In this document: one piece after another, positions 12,326 to 24,155 of the stretch
How positions within the stretch are numbered: the first letter of the stretch is position 1
Layout of the letters: every line of letters begins with the position of its first letter
Assembly (NCBI GenBank): GCA_015847255.1
Contig: JADLZK010008246.1
Coordinates: forward strand, 186,001-250,000
Source: Hyparrhenia diplandra
Taxonomy: Eukaryota; Streptophyta; Magnoliopsida; Poales; Poaceae
DNA length: 64,000 bases
Direction of reading: 5' to 3'
Notes under the pieces: generated by a model
Told to the model about the DNA's origin: nothing
Databases searched by the model: none
What the model saw: the letters and a program-made list of their open reading frames with translations, nothing else
Program-made: the position numbers and the translations under genes

Positions 12326-12359
12326 TAGATGAGATATAAAAATAATAAAAAGTAAAACT

Positions 12360-13394
12360 CACTACTACATAAATCATTTTGCAAGACTTTGTCCAAACTT
12401 TGACCGTGGCGGGCACATTTTTGCCCGCCATAGTTAATAGCCTAATTAACGGTGGCGGCTATTTTTTTTTTTTTTCGTGGCGGCAACGCGTTAAAGGCCC
12501 GCCGCGAAAAAAAGACCGAGGCCCAACCGCCCGGATGAGGGCCGATAGTCGCTTCAATACAAATACCAATGGGTTAGGGTTAGGGGCGTCATTCTCATCC
12601 TCGTGAGCGAGCACGCCCCTCTCCTTCTCCCACTACAGCGTGAGCACTTCTTCTTCCACTACGCGAGCACCACCCTTTCCTTCCCACCATGCGCGAGCGC
12701 CGCCTTTCCCAAAGACCCTTTCCTCCTCCCCACACGATTGCACAACCGCCCCGTCCCCTCCCTCCTCCAAGAGAGGCGGTCGACGAGTGGATTCAAGGCG
12801 GAGTGGCGACATCGAGTTTGGCGGCCGACGGCAAAGACGATGGCCCCTCCCTCCCTCCCTCCCCTCCCGAGGGCGTGGATCCCGGCGGGCACCATGATTG
12901 GCCTTCCTCCACCACTACAAATGGGGAGGAGGGCGACGCCGACGTGCCACCACGTGAGGAGGAGGCAAGGCGGCATGAGGCGGCCCGGATCCGACGCCGG
13001 CGATGGCGGATCCGAGACGGTGGCGGCTGCGGAGGCCGGATCCGCCGCCGGCAAGAAGAGGGCGGATCAGGGGCCCGTTGGCGACCGGATCTCAGCCAGG
13101 CTCCCTCGACCTCCCGGGCGGCGATCTCGGGCCTACCTCGCTCTCCCCGCGGTTCTCGCAGCGTGGATTGGCGGCGGCGGCGCGAGGCCCAAACCTAGGC
13201 CCATGCGGCCCTGATTCGAAGTCCGTGCGGGCTTTTTTTTTTTTTTGTTTTCCTAATTTATTAACCGTGGCGTGCAAAAAATGCCCGCCGCCCGTTAATC
13301 CTACATTAACCGTGAGCTCGCCACGGTGATGGACACACTTCCCCGCCACGGTAAATGAAGTCCGCCCGTCATGAAATTTTTTTAGGTAGTAGTG
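12360..13394. mobile_element. Non-autonomous CACTA element (copy A of shared insertion)
   Basis: It starts CACTACTACATAAATC at 12360 and ends GTAGTAGTG at 13394, flanked by ACT on both sides (12357-12359, 13395-13397). The subterminal GTGGCGGGC / GCCCGCC motifs resemble those of 9741-10889, suggesting a related family. The GC-rich centre contains open frames without transposase motifs. The same element with the same ACT target site is present at 24156-25195, so it was inserted before the duplication. Confidence 0.9.
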
Positions 13395-13397
13395 ACT

Positions 13398-14471
13398 TTA
13401 ATTGGCTGTTAAAAAGAGATCAAATACTAATAAATAGCTATAATTTAGCTCAATCTCCTCGAAATATCTCTCGCATAACTCTCAGCTGTTGTGTTTGTTT
13501 TTTCTTATTTATATGTCTCATCTAGCTAGCTATTTTTAAATCATTATTGATTGTCTATAGAATTCCTCAAGCTAGCTATATGATAACCAATGGAGACGCC
13601 CTAAAGTGGAAGTGAGATAGAAAGGGAGGTGGAGCTGTACCAAAAGAATACGACCTAAAAAAACAGATCCCTCAGGTTAATTAGTCTTCCGGTAGCAATA
13701 GACAACCGTCTTAAGATTAAAAAAAATTAAGATATACTAGGACATCCACATGATCCTGTAATGGTTGCATGTCCCATCATCTTATAGATTCACATAACAT
13801 ATTTAATTAAGAAATGTTTTTTTGAGCATTTTAATTAAGAAATGCTGATAAATAGATGTTGCCGCCAGCAAGTAACTTAGTCGTAGTACTACTGCACAGA
13901 CTACAGTACTGCGCTTGATGACGTACATATATGAACATGATGAACGAGATTAGCCCGCGCCTCCGCGGTGACGACTCAAAGAATACGACCGAACCGTGTC
14001 CAAAGTCACAAACATTCACGCATGAACCGGTCCAACAGTAAGCAGAGATCGACTGAGAATTCACGAGCCCAGGCAACAAGCTAAGGCAATGTGAGAAGCT
14101 AGAATACTTGCTGAATACCAGTTCCGCGGGGCACCCAAGCAACAAGGCAATGTGACTGAGAATTATAAGCAGAGATCGAGGAAATAGATGTTTCCGGTTG
14201 GATCGGAGTAGTGATATATACTCCTATGTTCATGTTCATATATGTATGGTCCATCTTGGGACTTCCATCGACTTCAAACTTCAGAATTTGAACTTGCATG
14301 CATGCTTTCGTTAGGACACTGGCATCGACTTCAAACTTTAGAATTTGAACTCAAATGACCGGACCGCGCCGATCACGGCTTAGGCTTGATCTAGAAGAAC
14401 ATTTAGAAGTCTCGAAAATGGTGCATGGTAATTAATAGTGACCCGGTCCAATAGACTATGGAAACGAACTC
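13398..14471. other. Shared upstream region of peptide gene A
   Basis: Non-coding DNA that matches 25199-26376 of copy B. It contains repeated blocks such as ACTTCAAACTT(C/T)AGAATTTGAAC near 14265-14350. It leads into the TATA box at 14472. No gene is seen. Confidence 0.6.
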
Positions 14472-14480
14472 TATAAAAGG
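14472..14480 (+). promoter_or_regulatory. TATA box of peptide gene A
   Basis: TATAAAAGG lies 119 bp upstream of the ATG at 14599. The same box in the same context is found upstream of the other family members (26377, 30018, 35044). Confidence 0.7.
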
Positions 14481-14598
14481 AAGCCATCATGCATGCTTCG
14501 CTCCAACAAATTCCTACTTCGCTAGCAAGTACTACGTATAGCAACGCACACCTTGCCCAAGCTTGCATTGTTTGCAATCAAACGTAGCATCAACGACA

Positions 14599-14851
14599 TG
14601 GCATCGACGACGGCGGCAACGATGATGAAGGCGGTGGTGGTGGCCGTGCTGCTGATGCAATGCTGCGACGTGATCCTCGCGGGGCGAGGCCTTTGCTGAA
14701 TGCGGCAGCAGGGGCGGGGGCGGGTGGCAGCTGGGGCAGGTGCTAAAGGGGCGGGTCGCCGCCGACCACTCCGCGACCCCAACTGCGACTCTAAAGAACC
14801 CGGGAACTACTGCAGCCCAACCTAGCCATATCGTCGTAGCTTGCTCCAAGG
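14599..14851 (+). pseudogene. Small secreted cysteine peptide gene, family member A (frameshifted, LINE-disrupted)
   Basis: The first 28 codons encode a signal peptide almost identical to the intact member at 26541 (starts MASTTAATMMKA, ends CCDVILA). Immediately after, two extra bases (CGCGGGGCGAGG against CGCGGCGAGG) shift the frame, and it stops within a few codons. The downstream sequence remains alignable with member B up to about 14850. There a LINE has inserted just past the former stop region, with its target duplication at 14852-14868. The promoter TATA box is still present. This is the decayed twin of 26541-26813 created by the segmental duplication. Confidence 0.8.
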
Positions 14852-14868
14852 AAAAAAAAATAGTTTTT
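14852..14868. repeat. LINE target-site duplication, left copy
   Basis: AAAAAAAAATAGTTTTT here is repeated at 21662-21678, at the other end of the LINE. The corresponding empty region in copy B reads AAAATGGTTTTT (near 26840-26855). Confidence 0.8.
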
Positions 14869-15358
14869 CCGGCATTTGTAAAACATATGATGGAATATGA
14901 TCAAGCAATGGAAAAGGAGGAACTTGAAAGGCTAAAGGGGGAAAATGACTCTCGTGTCGTCTTCCACACCGAGACAGGACCCGCTCCCCCGACCCACCAC
15001 CGTGGCCGCACCCGCCATGGCTGACGACGAGGCCCCGTAGGCCCCCGCGTCAGAAGGTCGAGACGCGCTCCCCACCAGTCAGAGATACAGGGGTCAGGGA
15101 GCTCCGGAAGGGGGGTCTTCAAGGTACGAGGGGCACGGAATTTGGGACCGAAGAGACTATCGTTGAGTTTTTTGGACAGCTATGGGCTGTCGACTCCCCG
15201 CCGCCGCCGCCGCCTCGCAACCCTAAGGGTCAGACACCATGATCAGCTCAGCTTCATCGACCGACAAATCCTCCTCGCTCTTGGATTAGGAAGGATTTGT
15301 TCGTTGCCAAACAATTCACCATCTACGATCTGTTTCGACAAAGAAGGATTAGGGCCGG

Positions 15359-17323
15359 TTGAGAGATCTCGGTGCGGCTGCCAGCGGCCGAGGTGTGGGG
15401 GAGGAAAGGGAGAACCAGCACCTCTGCGCAGGGCCCTTAGAAGATCGATGGCGGAAGGAGGACGATGGGTGCAGCGGCGGATCGACGGGCTCGGCGGCGG
15501 CCGCCCGAACCGCGGTGGGTGGCGGACCGGCGCCCACCACGCCCGGCGGCAGCAGCAATAATCGAGCGCCACCACCGCGCAACCCGGCTCCTCCACCTCG
15601 GCAGCGCAACCGGGCTCCACCACCTCCACCGCGCAATCGGGCGCGCCTCCACCTCCACGCAATCGAGGCTCCACCGCCAGAACCGGGCTCCACCACGCCA
15701 ACAACAGAGGGGAGGTAATCAACAAGGAAGAGTACAAGGTTCCGATCCTGTTGTACCTTTTGTGATTGACCCGCGATACCGCGATCTTATCTGCTATAAC
15801 GTGGTGATCCCGGACATTTCGTTGGGAATTGTCTTGAGCCGAAGATCCGCTTCATCCGTGCTATTCCCGGGCATCACATGAGAGAATGTCCTTTGTGGGA
15901 TCAAGCTGCTCCTTGTGCTGAATACCTAGGAAGTGCCAGTCAAGGACTTGGATTTTACCATATAGAAATTCCAAGCGTGGATGAGACCAAGTGGCTCAAT
16001 ATGGGTAATGTTGGTGTTGTCGAATCAAAACCGGGTCTCAGAACCATGGAAGAGTTGAAGAAGGAGCTAGCTGACATATATTGTAGAATGTGGCCTTGGC
16101 AGATCAGGGAACTGAATCCTGGGCAATTCTTAGTGAGATTCCCTCCACACAAGAGAGTTGAGGACATAAAAAATTACCCATCATTCAACTTGAGGAAGGA
16201 GGGTGTTCAAGTTGAGGTGCTGGAATGGAAGGGAGAAATTCAGCCTTATAGTGCTCTTCAGGAGGTGTGGGTACAGATAACTGGGATTCCACCTAAGTAC
16301 TGTCATTGGAAGACTTTTGCTCAGATTGCTTCTAGCTTTGGGCTAATGGTTGATGTGGACTGGACAATTATCTTCAAGTCTTTCTTTGAGAAAGCGAGGA
16401 TCAAAATTGCTTGCAAGGATGCTGCAAAAATACCTGATGACAGGCTGTTTGAAATGGGAAAGGAGATTTATGTCATCTCATTCATAGTTGAAGGAAGAGA
16501 GGGTGAAGCTCAGAATGGACAAGGTACTGATGGTAATGATGGAGATAATGATGACAAGAAAGATGATGAAGAGGCTGATGACCTGGATGAAGAGGATGAT
16601 GGAGTGGAAAAACACCTGTGGGAGAGTTTCAAGCTCCTAGCAGTACAAACTATAAAACTCCAGTGAATAATACAAAGTCCGGCAAGGATGGCGGCAAAGA
16701 CGTATGCGATTGAGGACCTATGTCAGGAAAGGCAGTTAATCATGGCTATGAAAGGATTGACTACACAGATGTTAACACCTGTGGTAGGAGATCAAGTGGG
16801 AAGTAGCCTTGAGGCTATCAGTAGTAAGAAAGGAACTGTGGAAGCACTTGAGGCTAGCTGCAAAGAGAAAGAGAGGGAGTTAACTCCAAATACCATTAAT
16901 ATGGCATTAACTGGTGTGGAAGGCACCAGCCTACAACAACAGTCTGTGACTAATGATAAAGACAAGGAAGATATATCTCAGAAAAAGGATCTAATGAGAG
17001 ATAATGATCCTTGCACCCCAGAAATGATACAAACACAGAATTCTGATTGTCCTATTGTGGGCAACAAGTTTCTCAGTCTGATAAATGATGAATCTCAGCA
17101 ATCTAGATGGCTGGAGTTTAGGAAATTAGCACAAGAAAAGGGAACTGAAGAATGCTCTCAACTGTTGAAGATGATGGAGCTGGAAGGTTCTGATGAAGAG
17201 TCTGATCTCTTAGACAGTGATTCAGAGGAAGGCAAGGCTGAGGAGTATGTAACTCTGGGAGAACTAGGGATGGTCCCAACATCTAATGAAATCAAAATTT
17301 GGACAAAGTTGAGGAACCGATGA
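15359..17323 (+). pseudogene. LINE ORF1 (gag-like, CCHC zinc knuckle, DUF4283-like)
   Basis: A proline-rich N-terminal part (15359-15718) is followed by a zinc knuckle at about 15798-15840. There, a missing base after CYN breaks the frame of C-x2-C-x4-H-x4-C. From 15878 the frame is open: LGSASQGLGFYHIE, a domain with WPWQIRELNPGQFLVRFP and WVQITGIPPKYCHWK typical of DUF4283 proteins, then an acidic stretch (about 16530-16605) and a stop at 16664-16666. A second open segment (16688-17323) is the acidic ORF1 C-terminus. ORF1 proteins of plant LINEs bind the element RNA. At least two breaks make this copy non-functional. Confidence 0.75.
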
Positions 17324-17782
17324 CCAAGAACATTCGAAGAGGAAATCTAAATGGGGACCGTGGAGAGAATGCCAAGACCAAGAAGAGGAAATGATGATGG
17401 AAAAACCATGCTCCAAAAGGCACGAGGACTGGTCTCAATCAAAAAAACTGGAAAAAGGTAAACCCCAAGTCTTTTTTGCTTTTGAAAGCAATGATAGTTT
17501 AGTTAGTAAAGCTACTTGTGTAGGAATTAAATTAGGAAAAGACTCTGAGGAAATTTCTATGGTTATTGATAACCTAAAAGAAAAAGAAAATATCAGGTCC
17601 AACATTTTTATTAGTGATAATCCCGAGATTAATCTCCCCGTTCTATTAACATTGAATCTTTTATTGAATCGATACTTATGTTGCTGCATCTAGTAGTAAT
17701 ATGTCTAATAATGAAACAATTTGGATGACCGACTTGGGGCACAAGATGTCTCTCAAGACACCGCCCAAACTCATACTAAGAA

Positions 17783-18480
17783 TTGTTTACCATGATAGGA
17801 GCCTTCTGGAATATAAGAGGTTTGAATAAGGAAGGGAGATTACAATGTATAGCTGACTTTGTTAGGGACAACAAATTAGATTTTGTAGGTTTGCAGGAAA
17901 CTAAAAAGGAAACCTTTGAGGACTCCTTCTTGAAATATATACATAATGATTTTGAGTGGAATTTTTTACCCGCTAAAGGAACTGCTGGTGGTATCCTGGT
18001 AGGTGTAGATGGGAGAAAGTTTGAAAGTATACCTTGGAAATTTGGTGAATATACTATAGCAGGTATTATCAGAAATACACACACCAAGCTAACTTGGAGA
18101 ATTATCACAGTATATGGGTCTGCCTATGAGGAGGGCAAAGAAGATTTCCTTAAGGAAATTGATGGGTTATTAACTAACTGGGATGGCCCTACTATTCTGG
18201 GAGGTGATTTTAATATCACCTTAAATGCCGAGGAGAAAAGTAATGGCAGATTAACCAAAAATGGGCCGATGCTTTTACAGGATCTTATTAATAAGTGGGG
18301 TCTCATGGAGTTAAAAAATTCCTCTAGGAGTTTTACTTGGACAAACAACCAGGATATTCCTATCCTAGCTGCTTTAGATAAAATCTTCTGCAATATTAAC
18401 TTTGAATGCCAGTTCCCCTAGCCTATGTTTCTACAACATCTAGAGGGGTTAGTGACCATGTCCCCTTTTGCTCAATTTGA
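17783..18480 (+). pseudogene. LINE ORF2, apurinic/EEP endonuclease domain
   Basis: The open part 17783-18421 carries the endonuclease landmarks in order: WNIRGLN at the start, LQETK, VYGS, GGDFNI and FTWTNNQ. The final SDH motif (RGVSDHVP, near 18445) lies beyond a stop at 18419-18421. The domain belongs to the exonuclease-endonuclease-phosphatase fold that nicks target DNA for target-primed reverse transcription. All catalytic motifs can be seen, but the protein is interrupted before the SDH motif. Confidence 0.85.
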
Positions 18481-18499
18481 ATGAAAAGTTTCCTAAGAA

Positions 18500-20365
18500 A
18501 CCTAAACTTTTAGATTTGAAAAATGGTGGCTTGAGCACCCTGATTTTAAGGAGCTAGTACATAATATTTGGAATACACCCTGTGCTTTTGAGGATCCTTT
18601 AGATATCTGGAGTTTCAAGACTAGACTCCTAAGAAAGAAAATCAAAGGGTGGGCCATAAATATAAATGCAGGTGTATTAGAAAACAGAAACAAGAACTCC
18701 TTAAGGAGTTTGATTTCTATGACATTATTCAAGAAGAAAGGGTCCTCACCGATGAGGAGAAAAAGAGAATGAAAGAGATTACAAATGAGTTGGAAGCTAT
18801 TTGGAGATTAGAAGAGATTAAAGCTAGACAGAGATCAAGAGATAGGAACATTAAAGAGGGTGATAAGAATACAGCTTACTTCCAAGCTGTGGCAAACCAG
18901 AGACATAGGAAGAAAAGAATTGTTGGGTTACAGACTGACAATGGGTGGATAGAGGAGAATGAGGAGATGCTAAGTCATGCAGTAGACTTCTATAAGACCT
19001 TGTTTGCACAAGAAGAGGATAGCTCAGTTAGGTTAGAAGAAGATTTTTGGGAAGAAGAGGAGAAGGTGACGTGAGTAAGAGAATCGTGGTTGGAGGCCGA
19101 TTTCTCCGAAGTTGAGGTTAAAGAAGCATGTATTCAGCTCCTATCTTTGAGGGAGCTCCCGGACCCGATGGTTTACCTTTTTCTATTTTACCAAAGCTTT
19201 TGGGAGATTGTTAAGAGTGACCTTCTCCAGCTAGTTAATAGCTTTGAGAAGGATGACCTGAATTTGGAGAGGTTAAATTATGGTATAATCACTCTTATCC
19301 CAAAAGAAGCTGAAGCCAAAACTTTGAGAAAATTTAGGCCTATAAGTCTCTTGAATTGTAGTTTCAAGATTTTTGGGAAATTGTTAAATAATAGGTTAGT
19401 GCAGGTGGCTAATAGATTGGTGGCCTCAAACCAAACAGCCTTTATAAAGGGCGAGATACATTCTTGAGAGTATTGTAGCCGCCCATGAAATTATTCATGA
19501 GGTGCACGAAAGAAAGAGAAAGGTGTGATTCTAAAATTAGACTACGAGAAGGCTTATGATAGGGTGTCATGGGGTTTCCTTGAGGAAATGCTTAAGTCCA
19601 GAGGATTTGGGGATAAATGGATTAAGTGGATTAGAAGAGTGGTAAGAGGTGGGTCCTTATGCATAAGAATGAATGATGAGAAGCGATTATGTGTATTTTA
19701 AACCGGGTAAAGGGTTAAGGCAAGGTGATCCTCTGTCACCATTGCTTTTTAACCTGGTTGCAGATGTTTTTTCAAGAATGCTTATGAAAGCCGCAAACTT
19801 AAATCTAATCTACGGGTTATTACCACAAGTAAGAGCTGGGGGTATTATTAGCCTACAATACGATGACACTCTTTTATTCTTAGAAAATGACTTGGAAAAG
19901 CATCCACCTTAAAGTGGCTCCCGGTGCTGTTTGAACAGATGTCGGGAATGAAAATTAATTATGACAAAAGTGACATGTTAACCACTGGCTTAGAGCAGGA
20001 TGAGGCTAATGCTTTTGCTAAACTATTTTGTTGTAAAAAGAGTGAGTTCCCCATAAAGTACTTAGGGGTGCCCTTTGCATTACTCCAAACTTAGAAGACG
20101 AGGATTTGCAACCTGTTATTGACAAAATCATTAAGAGAATTGCTGGTTGGAGAGGTAGGCTTTTTTGTCCTATGCTGGTAGATTAACTCTACTTAAAGCT
20201 TGCTTATCTAGCATTCCCATTTATCTACGCTCTCCATCATAAAATTCCCAAGATGGGCTATTGACATGATCAACTCCCAGATGGGACATTTTCTGTGGAA
20301 TGATACTGTTGATCACCATAAATACCATTTAGCAAATTGGCAACTAGTCTCCCAAAAAAAAAGAG
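18500..20365 (+). pseudogene. LINE ORF2, reverse transcriptase domain
   Basis: The linker from endonuclease to RT is spread over several frames (18649-19074). RT motifs follow: ITLIPK and FRPISLLNCSFKIF (19280-19370), QTAFIKG (about 19435), LDYEKAYDRVSW (about 19540-19575), GLRQGDPLSPLLFN (about 19713-19755), then the catalytic box as LQYDDTLLF near 19853-19879. The usual box is YADD. Here the alanine codon is missing, leaving YDD. Several stops and frame changes, including one right after the box (19912), confirm a dead enzyme. Confidence 0.85.
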
Positions 20366-21529
20366 ATGGGAGGCTTAGGAATATTAGATATGAGGAGTCT
20401 TAACCTCTCTTTGTTGAGTGCCCGGATCTTTAGATACCAACTCAACTCAAATTCAATTTGGACAGACATCATTGACTACAAATATAACACTGCAAATCCT
20501 AATGTGTTGTGCTGTTCTGATACAGGGGTATCACCTTTTTGGAAAGGTGTTATCTGGGCTATTAAAGCAGCTTTGGTTGGAATAAGATGGATAGTGGGGA
20601 ATGGAAGGAAAATCAGGTTTTGGGAGGATGTCTGGTTAGGAAATGTGAGTTTGGCCACTGTTTTTTGGCCTCTTTATGTTATAAATGAACAACAAGGGAA
20701 AACCATTCATGATGTGTGGAATGGACAGGAGTTGATGTTGACTTTTAGGAGGACTGTATCACCTAGAGGTATGAACCTATGGTTGGAGTTGGTAAGTGCT
20801 ATAGAAACTATTCAACTCACTAATGAGGAGGATCATATAATCTGGAGCTATGTTTCTACTGGGAAGTACTCCGGACAATCCCTCTATGCTGTGATTAATC
20901 ACAGAGGAGTTTTACCTATGTTTGTTAGTTCCATTTGGAAAGTGGTGATCCCACCTAGGGTCCAATTCTTTCTCTGGTTGCTGTCTAATAACAGACTGCT
21001 TACTAGGGATAACTTAGCTAAAAGAAGACCGGTTGATGATCCCTCTTGTTTGTTTTGCTCTGAAAATGAAAGCATAAATCATCTTTTCTTTGAAGGTTTT
21101 GTAGCCAACTATGTTTGGAGTATCATTAGTGAACTGCTTAACATGAATATTGGCATGAACTATGAATCTGTTGCCTCTCTATGGGTTGCTCATAAGAGAC
21201 ATGTTTTGACTAATGCAGTCTGTGCTGCTACTCTGTGGTCCTTGTGGAAACTAAGGAATGAGATTTGCTTTCAGGGTGTGGTCTGGACAGGGATGAAGAA
21301 AGTGCTGATGAAGATCTCCAAGATGTTGTCAAGATGGATTCCACTTTACAAGGAAGAAGTGGGAAGTCAGTTACAGAGTCTGGTGAGAAAACTAGAGGAA
21401 AGAGCTTGCTCTCTACCTCAACTGCAGTGGCCGGAGGAGATGACCAATTCATCATCAGGATCGGCTCCATCGGATGCTCGGCAATGGGATTTAGCCACTT
21501 CAGTGCAGCTTAGTTCTCCTAGCGCTTAG
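20366..21529 (+). pseudogene. LINE ORF2 C-terminal region with zf-RVT-like domain
   Basis: A 387-codon open frame. Residues about 185-255 contain SSIWKVVIPPRVQFFLWLL and a zinc-binding pattern C-x2-C...H (DDPSCLFCSENESINHLFF), typical of the zf-RVT region at the end of plant LINE ORF2 and of RT-related proteins. Its upstream end overlaps the RT tail. It stands open only because no stop has yet arisen; it has no start or promoter of its own. Confidence 0.8.
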
Positions 21530-21661
21530 TTGGGGTCTGAGTCAAACGTGTTTTGTGTCCTAAGACCTTTCTGTTTTGGCGGGCGCGCCAATACGCTGTG
21601 CTAAACATGTTGAATGTTGGTGGCTTTTGGTAATACAAAAGCGGGGAAACCCTTTTATCTA
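21530..21661 (+). other. LINE 3' UTR
   Basis: Non-coding tail after the ORF2 stop. It ends TAATACAAAAGCGGGG, then a short C/T stretch and the A run (21661-21670) that meets the target duplication. Confidence 0.7.
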
Positions 21662-22189
21662 AAAAAAAAATAGTTTTTGAGATATTAATTTATAGTAGAG
21701 ATCGATAAAGTATTTGGTTTAGTTAATTGGATTAGAACAGACAATTTGCGAGAATAAAACAGCCTCTGACATAGCTCGACTTGCACTCAGCAAGTTGCAC
21801 CGTGCGATCGGTTATTAGCTTGGTGATACAAGGCAATAGCTTAGATTATTGATTAATTAAGGCTTACAAATAATATAAATGTCGTTGTATTCTTTCTCCA
21901 AATATTTAATGTCTTTATTGAAAAAAGATGATATTTCATCGTGTCTGTATTTTTCTTAATATTCGTTGTCTCTAATAGAGCATTCATGTTAATCGTCATG
22001 AGACATTGCCTTGTATAGTTTGGAATGAAGAGAGTATTATTTTGGCCATCCAAGCAGAGGCGGAGCCAAAAACATTTAAATAAGGTGGCGGATAATACGA
22101 CCACACCTCATAACCATGTTAAATATGTTTTGCGCACATCATATTCAATTTTTCTATATGTATTTAGCCTATTCAAATAATTATATCCT

Positions 22190-22500
22190 ATTTTTATATA
22201 GAGTGAAATAATAATTTTTTAGCTACATAATTAAATGAATTTTCTATACTAGCAAAAATACCGTGCGTTACAACGGGAAAAAAATTAATTTTTTATGCAT
22301 TTGAATTATATATTTTGTGAATTATAGGTCGATGGCTAGTTAAGTTGGCAACCTGCAGCGCAGAACAACAAAGTCATCACATATTATGTACAAACGCTAA
22401 AAAAAGATTGTATGTACAAGCGTGGTTGCTCAAATTCAGAAAAATCTAGGCATGTATATCAATTTGGTTTCATCTAACGACAATACCGCCCAAGTTCAAT
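22190..22500 (-). mobile_element. Helitron-like 3' terminus between the duplication copies
   Basis: On the minus strand the sequence CCCGTTGTAACGCACGG is followed by TATTTTTG, then CTAG at 22252-22249 and a T. Plant Helitrons end in a short GC-rich hairpin a few bases before a CTRR terminus and insert between A and T. This fits with the element extending to the right. I could not locate the 5' TC end, so the right boundary given (22500, start of copy B) is only a limit. Confidence 0.5.
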
Positions 22501-23471
22501 CATCCAATCAATACGGTTACTTAAGATGAAGACGACATAGAAGGTGGAGATCTGGGAGGTTGCAGATGAACTAGTGGTCACAAAGTGCTTGTCGACGGGA
22601 CGCCGCCTCCATATCATCCGGAGGAGCGCCTCGACATCCACCGCCGCTGAACACAACAAGAGCACCTCGCGCGCGCCACATTCCGCCACTAACATTATGT
22701 CGCCACCGACATCGATGCCTTCACTTTGCGCCGGCTTTGCCTCCCGCTTCTGCCGCAGCGCCGGTGGCCGTAAGAGCTGGATTTTGGGTTTCACAGCAAA
22801 TCTGTGGGAGCAAGAGGAACGGGCCACGGCGAGCGCGAGGCTGCCTCGCTGGATGGATGAGAGTTGGCGCCGACGCTGAGACCGTGCGCTTGTCCGACAA
22901 GCGGCGCCGACGCCATCACCGCAGTGGGGGAGGCGGCGGAGCCATCGACCGCAACCCCCGCACAAGGCTGTGAGTTGCGCGGGGGCGCCGAGACCGACGC
23001 AGCGGTCCGGCAAGCGGCGGCGCGCTATGGGCGCGGGGGAACGACGGAGCCGCCAAGAGCGAGAGGCGGCCCCGCATGCAGACAGCAGTGTTGCGCCGGG
23101 CGCCGGTTGACCGATGGAAACGGGGGACAGGAAGTAGGAACGGATCAGATGTGGAAGGAAAGAGGGCGGAAGAAAAAAAGAAAGTGAAAATTTTTGGCTG
23201 AAATTAGATAAGGAAATCATCATGCATGGGGGCGGAGGGCACGCCTTTTATATGGTTGTGAATCGTGGTAGACCGACACGGGGGCGCAGCGAAGATGAGG
23301 CCGTGGTTGCGCCTACCGAGAGCACCGCCACGAGCCGAGGCGCCGAGGATGTGTGAGATCGGAGGAAGAAGAAAACACCGTTGGTGTTTTTACATCTTTT
23401 TCATTATGCTCTCTGATGTGTGCGGTTTAAGGGCTTCTCCGATGGTGGCCAAACAAGTACGAATTCTATTC

Positions 23472-24119
23472 GAGCATCTTCAATAGTTTTGCAAACAAGG
23501 TTGCCATTTTTGAAATTTGATAGAAACATTAAAATAGGTCTCCAATAATTTTGTATTTTACTTGGCATTTTTGCAAAACTTGACAAATTCTTCCCTGAAC
23601 TCCCAAATCTGCCACGCCAAGTCGCACTTGGCATATATCCCCGCCGCACAAAATTCCCTCACCGCTGCCCCCGAAAGTTCATCCGCGACGCGACGAACCT
23701 CGCCACGCGAACCCTTCCGTCCACGCTCTTTTGTTTCTACCGAACATCAATACAGGCACATGAATGATACTGTTGTACAGCCGACAACAAAAGGTGATCA
23801 CTCATTTGTCAATCATTGAGTGCTGCAGCGAATCAGCTTGTCACCTGATCGCCTAATCCTGCCGAACAACATTCATTGAGTGCCGAACAACTGTGTTGGC
23901 CGTTGTCTCCATCTTTTGGTCGACAGATTCAGCGACATCGAAAGCAATCAGGTTTGTCGACGCAAGAGGTGATTGACGTACCCATAATTTTTTTGTTTTG
24001 CCAAGTCCAGAGTACAAAACTCTTGGAGATGACCATATTTTTAGCTTTTCATTCTATTTTCAGACTTGGCAAACACGCACAAATGTCAACCCAAATATGC
24101 AAAACTGTTGGAGTTGCTC
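23472..24119. mobile_element. MITE-like element with GAGCATCT termini (copy B)
   Basis: Paired with 11674-12325. The left end GAGCATCTTCAATAG is inverted at 24105-24119 (CTGTTGGAGTTGCTC). The internal sequence is alignable with copy A, including the TTGCCGAACAACATTCATTGAGTG-type block near 23860. Confidence 0.65.
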
Positions 24120-24155
24120 TAGATGAGGTATAAAAAAATAAAAAAAAGTAAAACT

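Larger units (their letters stand above)
14869..21661 (+). mobile_element. L1-type (plant) LINE, apparently full length but inactive
   Basis: An insertion of about 6.8 kb in copy A only. It is flanked by a 17-bp target duplication and ends in an A run after a non-coding 3' tail (about 21530-21660). Order on the plus strand: 5' leader (14869-15358), ORF1 with zinc knuckle and DUF4283-like domain (15359-17323), endonuclease (17783-18480), reverse transcriptase (about 18500-20365) and a C-terminal zf-RVT-like region (20366-21529). Every coding part is interrupted by frameshifts or stops. The structure is that of plant L1 LINEs, with ORF2 reading EN-RT-zinc region. Confidence 0.9.
9710..22200. 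repeat. Segmental duplication, copy A
   Basis: Copy A aligns with 22501-27385 in this order: 9710-9740 with 22501-22527, 10890-14851 with 22525-26840, and 21679-22190 with 26855-27380. The unmatched blocks in A are a CACTA element (9741-10889) and a LINE (14869-21661), both inserted after duplication. Shared contents are a MITE-like element, a CACTA element with the same ACT target site, and one small secreted-peptide gene. Copy B has its own extra block of about 110 bp near 25445-25560. Confidence 0.88.

Noticed and set aside
12603..13214. 203-codon open frame in the shared CACTA element
   Set aside because: Frame is not preserved in the duplicate at 24395-25068; no transposase motif.
22474..23223. 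249-codon minus-strand open frame
   Set aside because: The matching region of copy A (10893-11640) does not keep the frame; arginine/alanine-rich by base composition.
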